Shown piece after piece: positions 24,926 to 33,291 of a stretch of 64,000 bases of DNA. Below the pieces are notes generated by a model. It did no database searches, was not told the origin of the DNA, and saw only the letters and a program-made list of their open reading frames with translations. The stretch spans positions 124,001-188,000 of the forward strand of contig JAFTZQ010000005.1 in NCBI GenBank assembly GCA_017464475.1, given 5' to 3'. The stretch's first letter is position 1. The number at the start of each line of letters is the position of its first letter. Source of the DNA: Paludibacteraceae bacterium (GTDB lineage: Bacteria; Bacteroidota; Bacteroidia; Bacteroidales; Paludibacteraceae). The translations under genes were made by a program, and so were the position numbers.

Positions 24926-26527
24926 ATGACAAAGAAATACGATTTTTTAATTATCGGCGGCGGCGTAGCGGGAATGAGTTTTGCACTCAAAGTAGCCCGC
25001 ACGGAGAAATACCGCATCGCCTTGTGCTGCAAAACAACGCTGGACGAAGCCAATACGGCGAAAGCGCAAGGCGGCATCGCATCTGTCACCAACTTGTTGG
25101 TGGATGATTTCGACAAACATATCCATGACACGATGGTAGCCGGCGACTGGCTGAGCGATCCGGCGGCAGTGGAGCAAGTGGTGCGCAATGCCCCGCGGGG
25201 AATAGAAGAACTCGTCAACTGGGGCGTTAATTTCGATAAGAAAGACGACGGTTCGTTTGACCTTCACCGCGAGGGTGGTCACTCGGAGTTCCGTATTCTG
25301 CACCATGCGGACGACACGGGTTTTGAGATCCAGCGCGGACTGATGGAGGCGGTGCGCCGCAATCCGTATATCGAAGTGCTGGAGAACCATTTTGCGGTAG
25401 AGATCATTACGCAACACCATCTGGGTGTGCGTGTGACGAGACGGACACCGGATATCGAGTGCTATGGCGCGTATATTCTGAATCCCGAGACGCAGAAGAT
25501 CGACACGTATCTGAGCCGTATCACGCTGATGGCGACCGGCGGAACGGGAGCTGTCTATGCCACGACGACTAATCCTGAGATCGCTACGGGCGACGGAATA
25601 GCGATGGTTTATCGTGCGAAAGGGCAGGTCAAGGATATGGAGTTTGTGCAGTTCCACCCGACGAGTCTGTTCAATCCCGCCGAGACCCATCCGGCGTACC
25701 TAATCACCGAAGCGATGCGCGGTTACGGTGGTATTTTAAGGCTGCCGAACGGCGAGGAGTTTATGCAGAAATACGATCCGCGTCTGAGTCTTGCGCCGCG
25801 TGATATTGTGGCGCGCGCGATCGATAATGAGATGAAGATTCATGCCATCGACCATGTCTGTCTGGACGTGACACATAAGGATCCGGAGGAGACCAAACAC
25901 CATTTCCCGAATATCTATGCCAAATGTCTCTCCATCGGTATTGATATCACGAAGGAGTATATTCCTGTAGCTCCGTGCGCGCACTATATGTGCGGAGGTA
26001 TTAAGGTCGATCTGGACGGTCAGAGTTCGATCCGTCGGTTGTATGCCGTGGGCGAGTGTTCATGCACCGGTCTGCACGGAGGAAACCGCTTGGCGTCCAA
26101 CTCGCTCATCGAGGCGGTAGTATATGCCGATGCGGCAGCCAAACATAGTCTCTCTGTGATAGAAAACTACGATTTCAACGAGAAAATTCCTGCATGGAAC
26201 GATGAGGGTACAATGAGTATTGAGGAGCGCGTTTTGATTGCACAGGACGTCAAAGAAGTGGGACAGATCATGTCCACATACGTCGGTATCGTGCGTTCGG
26301 ACGTGCGTTTGCGTCGCGCGTGGGAGAGGCTCGATGTGCTGTATGAAGAGACCGAGGATCTGTTCAAGCGCGTGAAGGCGACCAAGGAGATTTGCGAGTT
26401 GCGCAATATGATCAATGTGGGCTATCTGATCACCCGTCAGGCGATAGAGCGCAAAGAGAGCCGCGGTCTGCATTACTCGATTGACTATCCAAAGACGAAC
26501 AATGAGCACCCGCAAGAAGTGTGGTAA
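24926..26527 (+). CDS. nadB: L-aspartate oxidase
   Basis: The 533-aa flavoprotein has an N-terminal FAD loop DFLIIGGGVAGMSFALKVA (residues 5-23) and AKAQGGIASV near 50. DLHREGGHSEFRILHHADDTG near 110 and TGGTGAVYATTTNPEIATGDG near 210 follow, then RGYGGILRLPNGEEFM near 265. CAHYMCGGIKVDLDGQSS and NRLASNSLIEAVVYA come next. It oxidises L-aspartate to iminoaspartate, the first step of de novo NAD synthesis. nadA and nadC are not in the window. The upstream 54-nt spacer has CCTAGGATCCTAG-type words and no clear promoter. Confidence 0.96.
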   Translation: MTKKYDFLIIGGGVAGMSFALKVARTEKYRIALCCKTTLDEANTAKAQGGIASVTNLLVDDFDKHIHDTMVAGDWLSDPAAVEQVVRNAPRGIEELVNWGVNFDKKDDGSFDLHREGGHSEFRILHHADDTGFEIQRGLMEAVRRNPYIEVLENHFAVEIITQHHLGVRVTRRTPDIECYGAYILNPETQKIDTYLSRITLMATGGTGAVYATTTNPEIATGDGIAMVYRAKGQVKDMEFVQFHPTSLFNPAETHPAYLITEAMRGYGGILRLPNGEEFMQKYDPRLSLAPRDIVARAIDNEMKIHAIDHVCLDVTHKDPEETKHHFPNIYAKCLSIGIDITKEYIPVAPCAHYMCGGIKVDLDGQSSIRRLYAVGECSCTGLHGGNRLASNSLIEAVVYADAAAKHSLSVIENYDFNEKIPAWNDEGTMSIEERVLIAQDVKEVGQIMSTYVGIVRSDVRLRRAWERLDVLYEETEDLFKRVKATKEICELRNMINVGYLITRQAIERKESRGLHYSIDYPKTNNEHPQEVW

Positions 26528-26556
26528 ATTGGGAATTGAGAATTGAGAGTTGAGAA

Positions 26557-27405
26557 TTGAAAGCGATTTCGTTATATAGTGTTATTCCTGTGCGGGCGGA
26601 GGCAAGCGAGGGAGCGGAGCAGAATACCCAGATTCTGTTCGGCGAGACGTTCGATGTGCTGGAAGAAAAAGACCGATGGAATCGGGTGAAATTGCACCTT
26701 GACGGACAGGAAGGATGGGTGGACGCCAAGATGGTAACGAAGATGTCTCCGGCGGAATATAAGTCTTATCACGAGGCATATATCGGTTCCTCCGCTATAG
26801 TGGCTATGCCGATGGCGTACGCCGTGAGTGAGAATAACGGACAGACTATTCCTCTGACTGCCGGGACAAGGCTTGCCAAGTACCAAGTGACCAAGGACGA
26901 GGTACAAAAGATCTTCTTCGGGCGGTTTGAAGTGCTGGGCGTCGGTTTTCGAATTGATCCCGGTATGGTAATAGCAGAAAGTCTCGATTTGAACGAACAA
27001 AATCTGCTTCAGGCAGTACGTTTCTTTCTCAATATTCCGTATCTATGGGGCGGCAAGAATGCGATGGGAATGGACTGCTCCGGGTTTACGCAGGTCGTCA
27101 TGAGTCTTTTCGGCAAGGAGTTGAAGCGTAATGCAAGTGAGCAAGCGACGCAAGGCAGGAAGATTTCCGATCTCAAGCATGTGAAGGCAGGTGATTTGGT
27201 TTTCTTCGACAAGCCACATGCCGCTTCTGGGGAGGCAGAGAAAGAGGTGCATATCAGTCATGTTGGTATTGCGATCGACAGCGAGCGTGTGATTCATTGT
27301 TCGGGTCGGGTAAAGGTAGAAAAGCTCGATTTCAACGGTATTTTTAACGCTGAGACGGGGTCTTATTCGCATCATTTAGTAGCAATTAGGAGAGTTGAAA
27401 GGTGA
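26557..27405 (+). CDS. NlpC/P60 (C40) peptidase with SH3-like domain
   Basis: The reading frame opens right after an in-frame stop at 26551-26553, and the first usable start is TTG at 26557. No ATG precedes the conserved block AISLYSVIPVRAEASEGAEQ. The 282-aa protein has an SH3-like N-terminal half (WVDAKMV) and a C-terminal C40 domain: MDCSGF (catalytic Cys near residue 174), HVKAGDLVFF, HISHVGIAI (His near 235) and HCSGRV. It would cleave the gamma-D-Glu-diamino acid bond in peptidoglycan peptides. No signal peptide is visible, so it may act on imported fragments. Both ends lie in repeats. Confidence 0.88.
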   Translation: MKAISLYSVIPVRAEASEGAEQNTQILFGETFDVLEEKDRWNRVKLHLDGQEGWVDAKMVTKMSPAEYKSYHEAYIGSSAIVAMPMAYAVSENNGQTIPLTAGTRLAKYQVTKDEVQKIFFGRFEVLGVGFRIDPGMVIAESLDLNEQNLLQAVRFFLNIPYLWGGKNAMGMDCSGFTQVVMSLFGKELKRNASEQATQGRKISDLKHVKAGDLVFFDKPHAASGEAEKEVHISHVGIAIDSERVIHCSGRVKVEKLDFNGIFNAETGSYSHHLVAIRRVER

Positions 27406-27486
27406 AAGTTGAAAGGTGAAAGTTGAAAGAAGTCGTCTAGTTGAAAGGTGAAAGTTGAAAGGTGAAAGTTGAAAGAAGTCGTCTAG
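27395..27486. repeat. two perfect 46-bp tandem repeats
   Basis: The 46-bp unit 27395-27440 is repeated exactly at 27441-27486, and a third partial copy follows (TTGAAAG). Each unit contains GGTGAAAGTTGAAA words and ends GAAGTCGTCTAG. The stop codon of the NlpC/P60 gene lies inside the first unit. Confidence 0.9.
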
Positions 27487-27505
27487 TTGAAAGTTAATAA
27501 ATACT

Positions 27506-28204
27506 ATGAGCAAGAAGATCGTTGTTTTCACCGGAGCCGGAGTGAGCGCCGAGAGTGGTCTGGGTACGTTCAGGGACTCGGACGGGTTATGGGAGAAATA
27601 CCGCATCGAGGATGTGTGTACGCACGAGGCATGGTTGCGCAATCCGCAGCTGTGTGTCGATTTCTATAATGCGCGGCGCAAGGACGCACTGGCGGCGAAG
27701 CCTAATGCGGCGCATATAGCGATAGCGAAGTTGCAGCAGGCTGTGCCCGGTACGCGGATCATTACGCAGAATATAGACGATCTGCATGAGCGCGCGGGAG
27801 CAACGGACGTAGTGCATTTGCATGGAGAGATCACGAAGTTACGTTCGGAGAATAATGAGACGGCTACGGTTCCTTTGGAGGGATGGGAGCAACATTACGG
27901 CGATCGTCATCCGGATGGATCGCTGTTGCGGCCGTATATTGTGTTTTTTGGAGAAGGTGTCCCTTATTTCGACGAAGCCTGCCGTATTGCTTCGGAAGCA
28001 GATATCATGGTCGTTGTGGGAACGAGTCTGAATGTTTATCCTGCGGCTTCTTTAATTCACTATGCGCCGAAGAATTGTCCGATTTATTTTGTAGATCCCG
28101 GTCAGCCGGAGTTTGGTATGTGGGCAGACCGTATCACGCATATCCGCAAGAAAGCCACCGAGGGTGTGCCGGAGTTGGTTGAGAGACTGATAGCTGAATG
28201 CTGA
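27506..28204 (+). CDS. cobB: SIR2-family NAD-dependent protein deacylase
   Basis: The 232-aa protein has GAGVSAESGLGTFRD (residues 10-24), QNIDDLHERAG (88-98), the catalytic His in HLHGEI (106) and VVGTSLNVYPAASL near 170. Tyr54 and Arg57 in FYNARR match the Y-x-x-R signature of class III (SIRT5-like) enzymes, which remove succinyl or malonyl groups. The four zinc cysteines are absent: after HLHG the sequence runs KLRSENNETATV, a shortened zinc-ribbon region seen in many Bacteroidota sirtuins. Cytoplasmic. The neighbours give no clue to targets. Confidence 0.92.
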   Translation: MSKKIVVFTGAGVSAESGLGTFRDSDGLWEKYRIEDVCTHEAWLRNPQLCVDFYNARRKDALAAKPNAAHIAIAKLQQAVPGTRIITQNIDDLHERAGATDVVHLHGEITKLRSENNETATVPLEGWEQHYGDRHPDGSLLRPYIVFFGEGVPYFDEACRIASEADIMVVVGTSLNVYPAASLIHYAPKNCPIYFVDPGQPEFGMWADRITHIRKKATEGVPELVERLIAEC

Positions 28205-28215
28205 AGGCTGACAGC

Positions 28216-28587
28216 TTATTTGAAGCCGAAGACGAAATAGACTGCGGCGATTAGGAACAGACAGGCTACGAAATGGTTCCAGCGCAGGGGCATGTGGAAG
28301 GCTACTGCGGAGAAGAGCACAAAGACCATCAGCGTGATTACTTCCTGAATCACTTTGAGTTGCATTAAGGAGAACGGTCCGCCGTTCCCCTCAAACCCTA
28401 TGCGGTTTGCGGGCACTTGGAGACAGTATTCGAAGAAAGCTATTCCCCAAGAGAGGAGAATGACGAAAATCAGCGGTGTGGCGTTGGTGAAGAAACCTGT
28501 TTGTTGGAGTTTGAGGTGGCCATACCAGGCAAGCGTCATAAATACATTGGACGCGAGGAGAAGGAGAATGGTGTATAATGCGTTCAT
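28216..28587 (-). CDS. DMT family membrane protein (DUF486)
   Basis: The 123-aa protein has four hydrophobic segments (start ALYTILLLLASNVFMTLAWYG, then PLIFVILLSWGIAFFEYCLQ). The family block FEYCLQVPANRIGFEGNGG and FSLMQLKVIQEVITL is diagnostic of DUF486. It is a small inner-membrane protein related to drug/metabolite transporters. The substrate is unknown and it could work as a dimer. It is convergent with the sirtuin gene, the two stops being only 11 nt apart, with a CTGAAGGCTGACAGC word in the sirtuin end. Confidence 0.9.
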   Translation of the reverse strand: MNALYTILLLLASNVFMTLAWYGHLKLQQTGFFTNATPLIFVILLSWGIAFFEYCLQVPANRIGFEGNGGPFSLMQLKVIQEVITLMVFVLFSAVAFHMPLRWNHFVACLFLIAAVYFVFGFK

Positions 28588-28629
28588 AGGCGATTATCAA
28601 TTTACAATTTACAATTCACAATTATCAAT
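28588..28629. repeat. short-word spacer repeat
   Basis: The spacer between two minus-strand genes consists of CAATTTACAATT and ATCAATTCACAATT words, the same words that flank the 96-bp repeats. The words continue into the last codons of the TtcA-like gene (NCKL). Confidence 0.6.
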
Positions 28630-29427
28630 TCACAATTTGCAGTTCGGGAGGTAGTCCGTTTTGATGTTTGTCAAAGCGCCGTATATTGAGTCAAGCGCTT
28701 CGGGATTGAGTGCTTTGATTTGGTCGAGCAGCGTTTTCACTTTCTCGCGCGAACTGACATGTTCGAACGGACATAGTTTGGTCTGCTTCCGGTAGCCGCG
28801 CATAGCGGCATAGGAGATGATGTCCTCTTCGTCGATAAGGCATAGCGGCCGGATGAGTTGGAGCGGCATCTTGTCCATCTGCAGCATAGGCGGCATGGTG
28901 GCAAATGCGCCTTGGAAGATCAGGTTCATGAGGAGCGTCTGGGCTATGTCGTCGCGGTGGTGTCCGAAAGCAATCTTGTTGCAGCCGATCTCTTGCGCCA
29001 CGTTGAAGAGTTCTTTGCGTCGAAACCATGAGCAGAGAAAACAAGGAGAAGTGTCCTTCTTTAAGCCCCCTCCAACTCCCCCTTGGAGGGGGAGAGACTC
29101 GTTTCGGGGAGAGGAAATTTCGACATCCCGGACGAGGAGCGGCACTTTCGCTTCATCGCAGAAGGACTGCAGGTAACTGAGGTCGGTGTGGTAGTCCCGC
29201 TCTTTGACGCGCACATGAAGGGCTGTTACTTTGAATCGCGGAACATAGATCTGTGCGCGGCGACCTAATAATTCGGTCAGCAGAAGAGAGTCTTTTCCTC
29301 CGCTGAGACCGATCAGTATATGGTCGCCATCGGCAATCAGTCCGTAATCCGCGCAAGCCTTATGAAACCGTTTGGTCAGCCGCTCACGCTGTTTCTCCAA
29401 TGCTATTTGTTCCGGCGTTTTGATCAC
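28630..29427 (-). CDS. TtcA-like tRNA 2-thiolation PP-loop protein
   Basis: The 265-aa protein has the PP-loop SGGKDS at residues 42-47, a SPCFLCSWFRRKELF motif with two cysteines at about 129 and 132 that bind the iron-sulfur cluster, GHHRDDIAQTLLMNLIFQG near 160, and a third cysteine in KLCPFEH. These features match TtcA, which thiolates tRNA cytidine 32 in an ATP- and Fe-S-dependent way. Residues ~105-124 (PRNESLPLQGGVGGGLK) come from a palindromic repeat inserted in frame between two conserved segments. A related PP-loop enzyme is possible. It overlaps the next gene by 4 nt. Confidence 0.88.
   Translation of the reverse strand: MIKTPEQIALEKQRERLTKRFHKACADYGLIADGDHILIGLSGGKDSLLLTELLGRRAQIYVPRFKVTALHVRVKERDYHTDLSYLQSFCDEAKVPLLVRDVEISSPRNESLPLQGGVGGGLKKDTSPCFLCSWFRRKELFNVAQEIGCNKIAFGHHRDDIAQTLLMNLIFQGAFATMPPMLQMDKMPLQLIRPLCLIDEEDIISYAAMRGYRKQTKLCPFEHVSSREKVKTLLDQIKALNPEALDSIYGALTNIKTDYLPNCKL
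29065..29097. repeat. C-rich palindromic repeat (family A) inside the ttcA-like gene
   Basis: GCCCCCTCCAACTCCCCCTT then GGAGGGGGAGA: C-rich arm, short TTGG loop, G-rich arm. The insertion is in frame and adds about 20 residues ahead of the Fe-S cysteines. Confidence 0.75.
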
Positions 29428-30122
29428 CTCTGTTTATTGATGCTGATCAGATGGCTTACTTTGCGGCTGGCTTCGCGTTGCAGTTTGATACAGAAATAGA
29501 TCAGCACCAGTGTGCAGACGGATGCTGCAATCGGGTTGACATCTCCGCTCATGGCGATGGCATCATATACGCCGTGTGCTATAAAGGGGACAAGGAACAC
29601 TTTGGCTGCATTCTTGGGAGAGGGATCCACGAAATGGTAGATAGCGTAGTAATATCCCATCATAATAGCGAAGGCATAGTGTCCGGGGACAGCGAGTAGC
29701 GCCCGCATAATTGCTGTGCTCATCCATGCTTCTCCGCTCATGAGCACGTATCCGATGTTCTCCAGCGTAGCAAAACCCAGGCTGACAAAGACGGAATAGA
29801 CGATGCAGTCGAAGTCTTCGTCGAAATGCGGGTTTTTTCTTAACAGCAGCCAGAGCGCCAATAGTTTAGCTCCTTCTTCCGGAGCGGCAGCAACGAAAAA
29901 CGCCATCGTGGTAGAGCCGAAAAGAGTAGTGGGTTCACCTTCTCCGAAGAGCATAAAATGGATGTATTGCTCAATGGAAGCGACAGGCAAACAAATGATG
30001 ACTCCGGCGAGGAAAGCGCGGAAGAGCCAGCTGAATGGTTCCGGATGCGGGTCTTTGCGCCAGATATACAAGCCTAAGAGAATGGCAGGCAGCACAGCGG
30101 CTGCGATCATAGTGTAATACAT
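29424..30122 (-). CDS. PrsW family intramembrane metalloprotease-like protein
   Basis: The ATG at 30122 (MYYTMIAAAVLPAILLGLYI) is preferred over the longer frame from 30161, whose extra codons come from GTAGTTTGTAGTTTGT repeat words. The 232-aa protein has about seven membrane helices. The family residues are AAAPEEGAKLLALW (Glu-Glu), FATLENIGYVL, PGHYAFAIMMGYY and FIAHGVYDA. PrsW of Bacillus performs site-1 cleavage of an anti-sigma factor; here the substrate is unknown and no anti-sigma gene is adjacent. It overlaps the TtcA-like gene by 4 nt. Confidence 0.85.
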   Translation of the reverse strand: MYYTMIAAAVLPAILLGLYIWRKDPHPEPFSWLFRAFLAGVIICLPVASIEQYIHFMLFGEGEPTTLFGSTTMAFFVAAAPEEGAKLLALWLLLRKNPHFDEDFDCIVYSVFVSLGFATLENIGYVLMSGEAWMSTAIMRALLAVPGHYAFAIMMGYYYAIYHFVDPSPKNAAKVFLVPFIAHGVYDAIAMSGDVNPIAASVCTLVLIYFCIKLQREASRKVSHLISINKQR

Positions 30123-30157
30123 AATTATTGGTGGTTTTGTAGTTTGTAGTTTGTGGG

Positions 30158-31291
30158 TCAATTATACTCGCTTTGGCTGTTGAGGAGTGTGCGGAAGGCT
30201 TTGGAGGGTTTGCCTTCGGGCGTGAACGATCCCATATCGTATCCACCCCATCCGAGAGGGATGTATTCCGCCGGCCGCCAGCCACCATAGACTTCGGGTT
30301 CCCAATAGAAGATACCCATACAGGAGTCGATTCGCTCCATCCGCTGCACGAAATCGGTCATGACGGTATTGGAGAGCGTTTCGATGCTGTCGTAGATCGG
30401 TCCTTCGCCGTAATTCTTAGCTTGCGCACGACGTACTCCGTAATTCATCATACCCACTTCGCTGATCATTACCGGGCAGTGGAATTCGCGGATCAGCTGG
30501 CGGACGTTGGTCTCCGCGAGGTCGTTCATTTCGGGCCAGGACTTATGGCACCATGCTTCCATCATCGGGTAGTGTGAGAGTCCGATCATGTCCCAGAGAC
30601 CGCCATGTTCTTTCATAGCGCGCCAGAACCAGTCGCGGTACATATAGGCATTGTCCACATGCACGATGACCTGAATGTCCGGGAAGGCTTCTTTGGCAGC
30701 TTTGTATCCGACGGCTGTAAATCCCGCGTAGCGGTCCCAGCAGCCGTTGGCGTTGTTGTCTTCGAACACTAATTTACCCACGGGCCAAAGCATTCCGTTC
30801 GGGGTCTCGTTTCCTATTTGCACCCATTCGGGTTTGATTCCTTTTTCTTTGAGCGCATAGAGTACGTCGAGTGTGTGTTCGCGCACGGCTTCGCAGAGTT
30901 GGTCGTAGTCGTAGTTCTGCCAAGCCGCGGGGATCGTCTGATGCTGCGGGTCGGCGAAGAAATCCGAATAATGGATGTCGATCATGAGTCGGAGTCCCTG
31001 TTTGGCGGCACGCGTAGCGAGGGTGAGCATGTCCTCTTTGTTGCTCCATCCGGTGGAGTGGTTTACCCAGACACGGAGCCGTACGGCGTTCATGCCTGCT
31101 TCGCGGAGGAGCTGCATGCACTCGCGTTCGGCTCCTGTTTCGTCGCGGAAGAGGACGGAGTCGTGCTCCATTTCACTCAGCCAACTAAGGTCTCCTCCTT
31201 TCGCCCATGATCCGCGGGCGGTGTCGGTGGAGTGGTAGCAACTCGTCAGAATGAGACTGACAGCAATACATAAAAAAGGAATACGTTTCAT
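30158..31291 (-). CDS. GH53 endo-beta-1,4-galactanase, lipoprotein
   Basis: The start at 31291 is chosen because it opens a lipoprotein signal (MKRIPFLCIAVSLILTSC, lipid Cys18); the longer frame would run into the tRNA gene. The 377-aa protein has GMNAVRLRVWVN, MIDIHYSDFFADP, QIGNETPNGMLWP with the acid/base Glu162, and MISEVGMM with the nucleophile Glu278. It cleaves beta-1,4-galactan, the side chain of pectin, at the cell surface or in the periplasm. No SusC/SusD pair is nearby. Its product source fits the hexuronate genes elsewhere in this window. Confidence 0.94.
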   Translation of the reverse strand: MKRIPFLCIAVSLILTSCYHSTDTARGSWAKGGDLSWLSEMEHDSVLFRDETGAERECMQLLREAGMNAVRLRVWVNHSTGWSNKEDMLTLATRAAKQGLRLMIDIHYSDFFADPQHQTIPAAWQNYDYDQLCEAVREHTLDVLYALKEKGIKPEWVQIGNETPNGMLWPVGKLVFEDNNANGCWDRYAGFTAVGYKAAKEAFPDIQVIVHVDNAYMYRDWFWRAMKEHGGLWDMIGLSHYPMMEAWCHKSWPEMNDLAETNVRQLIREFHCPVMISEVGMMNYGVRRAQAKNYGEGPIYDSIETLSNTVMTDFVQRMERIDSCMGIFYWEPEVYGGWRPAEYIPLGWGGYDMGSFTPEGKPSKAFRTLLNSQSEYN

Positions 31292-31347
31292 ATTGTGTTG
31301 TTTTTCAATCAAAAAGCGGGTTATGACGTGTGTCATACCCCGCTCGG

Positions 31348-31433
31348 TACCGCGAGCCGGGGTCGAACCGGCACGCCCATCACTGGGCAAAAGATTTTAA
31401 GTCTTTCTTGTCTACCTATTCCAACATCGCGGC
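31348..31433 (-). tRNA. tRNA-Leu (anticodon TAA)
   Basis: Read on the minus strand, the gene starts GCCGCGA at 31433 and ends TCGCGGT plus discriminator A at 31348; the first pair is G-T. The anticodon stem AAAGA/TCTTT encloses CTTAAAA, giving anticodon TAA. A long variable arm (GCCCAGTGATGGGC) marks a class II tRNA. The T arm is CCGGTTCGACCCCGG. CCA is not encoded. Confidence 0.95.
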
Positions 31434-31453
31434 TTTCACCAGGAAATCGGGTG

Positions 31454-31484
31454 CAAAGGTACTACATTTTTTTGGAATACGCAA
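31454..31484 (-). promoter_or_regulatory. promoter of tRNA-Leu
   Basis: On the minus strand TTG (31484-31482) and TACCTTTG (31461-31454) are 20 nt apart. The -7 box ends about 20 nt before the mature tRNA 5' end. The same transcript could continue into the galactanase gene. Confidence 0.8.
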
Positions 31485-31606
31485 GAAATTTCGAGAAAAT
31501 AATGGTTTTAGTAGTGTTTTTTGTTGCTATTTTGTTTTTTGGGAAGGAGGGACAAGGGATAGAATGAGTACGCTGAGAATTGCTTATGATTCGCTTACTA
31601 ACCTAT

Positions 31607-31661
31607 GAATCACCAATGAATCACCAAAGAATCACCTAAGAATCACCAAAGAATCACTAAA
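31607..31661. repeat. 11-bp tandem repeat, five copies
   Basis: Units GAATCACCAAA start at 31607, 31618, 31629, 31640 and 31651 with at most two changes each. Confidence 0.9.
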
Positions 31662-31666
31662 TACTA

Positions 31667-31770
31667 ACCCCACCCCGACCCTCCCCTCGGGGGGAGGGAA
31701 ACCCCCACCCAACCTCCCCCTCAAGGGGAGGGAAACCCCCACCCAACCTCCCCCTCAAGGGGAGGAGAAG
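31667..31770. repeat. cluster of three C-rich palindromes (family A)
   Basis: Three successive units: one with CTCCCCTCGGGGGGAG, then two nearly identical units built on AACCTCCCCCTCAAGGGGAG joined by GGAAACCCCCACCC. The C-rich arms pair with the G-rich arms. These are the intergenic form of the repeat that lies in frame in four genes. Confidence 0.85.
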
Positions 31771-31902
31771 GGCGGGAGGTGAAAGGAAGAAGGTGAAAGG
31801 AGGAACGAGAGAGGAAGGGAGGACGGGCGATAGCATTGCCCTGAAATGGACGAAAAGGATGGCAGAGCGGGGGAGAGAGGACGGCAAAGCGGGGAAGAGA
31901 GG

Positions 31903-32009
31903 ACGGCAAAGCCGTTGCCCAAATTAGATTTGGACGCAATGGACAAAGTACGCGCCGGCATAATATGCCGGACAATAGACGTAGAGACGGCAAAGCCGTT
32001 GCCCAAATT
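31903..32009. repeat. direct repeats flanking a palindrome
   Basis: The 23-bp direct repeat ACGGCAAAGCCGTTGCCC plus AAATT occurs at 31903-31925 and 31987-32009. Between them is the perfect palindrome CCGGCATA-A-TATGCCGG (31955-31971). ACGGC/GCCGT makes each direct repeat a hairpin as well. Confidence 0.75.
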
Positions 32010-32048
32010 CAATTTGGGCGCAAAAGAAGAAAGAAAAAAACACAAAGA

Positions 32049-32079
32049 TTTGCATATATCGAAAAAAAGTTGTAACTTT
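32049..32079 (+). promoter_or_regulatory. promoter of the nuclease-fold/prs transcript
   Basis: TTTG at 32049-32052 and TAACTTTG at 32072-32079. The expected leader to the ATG at 32230 is about 145 nt and contains the 23-bp tandem array. Confidence 0.8.
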
Positions 32080-32100
32080 GCAGCGGATTTGGAAATAATA

Positions 32101-32215
32101 CAAAAGACATAACGCAAATCATACAAAAGACATAACGAAAATCATACAAAAGACATAAGGCAAATCATTCAGAAGACATAACGAAAATCATATAAAAGAC
32201 ATAACGAAAATAACT
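32101..32215 (+). repeat. 23-bp tandem repeat in a 5' leader, five copies
   Basis: Units begin at 32101, 32124, 32147, 32170 and 32193 with exact 23-bp spacing. The core is AAAAGACATAACGAAAATCA. The array lies between the promoter and the ATG at 32230, so it should be transcribed. Confidence 0.9.
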
Positions 32216-32229
32216 AAAAAATATATTCT

Positions 32230-33291
32230 ATGAAACGCACACTTCTTTGGGTGGCTGCATTGTTAATGCTTGTTTCCGCCCGAGCTTTCGCAGATGAGGG
32301 ACAGATGGTTCGCTGCATCGCTTTCTACAATCTGGAGAACCTCTTCGACACCATTCATGACGAGGGTAAGAATGACTACGAGTATTTGCCGGACGGCGGA
32401 ATGAAATGGACTTCTCTCAAATATGAGAACAAGGTCAAGAACATGGCTTACGCCGTGTCCCAGTTAGGAACCGATATCGATCCTCGCGGCGCAACGTGCG
32501 TAGGAGTGGCCGAGGTGGAGAATATAGGGTGTCTGTATGACCTCTGTGCGGAGGCGAACAGCAAGTACGGCCGGAGACTGAAACCGATCTTGTTGGAAGG
32601 TCCCGACCGCCGTGGTGTGGATGTGGGATTCCTGTATGACTCGGTTCTGTTCAAACCCACGAAAGTGAACGGTTTCGAGCTCAAAGCCCATTATGCAGAC
32701 GGCGGCGAGATCAAGACCCGTTTGCAGCTGTGTGTATCGGGTTATCTGATGGGTGAAGGCAAACCGGAGAAGATCCATGTGATCGTTAACCACTGGCCGA
32801 GCCGTTACGGCGGAGAGTTATCTTCCCGTCCGGGGCGTGACACAGCCGCTATGTTGTGCAAGTCGATTTGCGATTCTATCTATTTGAAAGAGCCGAAAGC
32901 GAAGATTGTGATTATGGGTGACCTGAACGACGATCCGTATAACCATTCCTGCAAGGATGTGCTGAAAGCCCGCAAATACCGCGAGGAGGTAGAGCCGCAG
33001 GGTTATTTCAACACGATGTGGCAGATGCTGGACCGCGGAATCGGTTCGCTGGCATACAACGGTTCGTGGAACCTGTTTGACCAGATCATCATCAACGAGC
33101 CGCTCATGAACGAGAAACTGGAGTCCGGCAAATGGACTTATTGGAAGGCGCAGATTTTCAACAAGCCGTTCCTGACCGTTCAGGAAGGCAAGGACAAGGG
33201 TACTCCGTTCCGTACGACCAAAGGTGGTGTATGGCAGAACGGTTATGGAGACCACTATCCCACAATGATTTATCTAATTCGACAAAAATAA
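32230..33291 (+). CDS. secreted endonuclease/exonuclease/phosphatase-fold protein
   Basis: The 353-aa protein has a signal peptide (MKRTLLWVAALLMLVSARAFA). Motifs of the EEP fold are visible: FYNLENLFDT near residue 34, VGVAEVEN with the metal-binding Glu near 95, VIVNHWPSR near 185, IVIMGDLNDDP near 233 and the final GDHYPTMI with the catalytic Asp-His. Such proteins hydrolyse phosphodiesters in nucleic acids or lipids. The signal peptide suggests periplasmic or outer-surface action, for example on extracellular DNA. It is first in a run with the DUF4290-like gene and prs; its last base is the first base of the next ATG. Confidence 0.9.
   Translation: MKRTLLWVAALLMLVSARAFADEGQMVRCIAFYNLENLFDTIHDEGKNDYEYLPDGGMKWTSLKYENKVKNMAYAVSQLGTDIDPRGATCVGVAEVENIGCLYDLCAEANSKYGRRLKPILLEGPDRRGVDVGFLYDSVLFKPTKVNGFELKAHYADGGEIKTRLQLCVSGYLMGEGKPEKIHVIVNHWPSRYGGELSSRPGRDTAAMLCKSICDSIYLKEPKAKIVIMGDLNDDPYNHSCKDVLKARKYREEVEPQGYFNTMWQMLDRGIGSLAYNGSWNLFDQIIINEPLMNEKLESGKWTYWKAQIFNKPFLTVQEGKDKGTPFRTTKGGVWQNGYGDHYPTMIYLIRQK

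Larger units (their letters stand above)
31485..32048. other. noncoding repeat-rich region between tRNA-Leu and the nuclease-fold gene
   Basis: No convincing gene is seen. The stretch holds an 11-bp tandem array (31607-31661), a cluster of C-rich palindromes (31667-31770), GGTGAAAGGAAGAAGG words (31778-31830) and a direct-repeat/palindrome unit (31903-32009). Confidence 0.6.

Noticed and set aside
31292-31390. N-terminal extension of the galactanase
   Set aside because: The extra codons run into the tRNA-Leu gene, and a clean lipoprotein signal begins at 31291.
31657-31993. Pro/Leu-rich minus-strand open frames
   Set aside because: They are translations of C-rich palindromes and purine-rich words, with no conserved content.
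31607-32215. Tandem repeats as a CRISPR array
   Set aside because: Units of 11 and 23 bp are directly joined without unique spacers and no cas gene is present.
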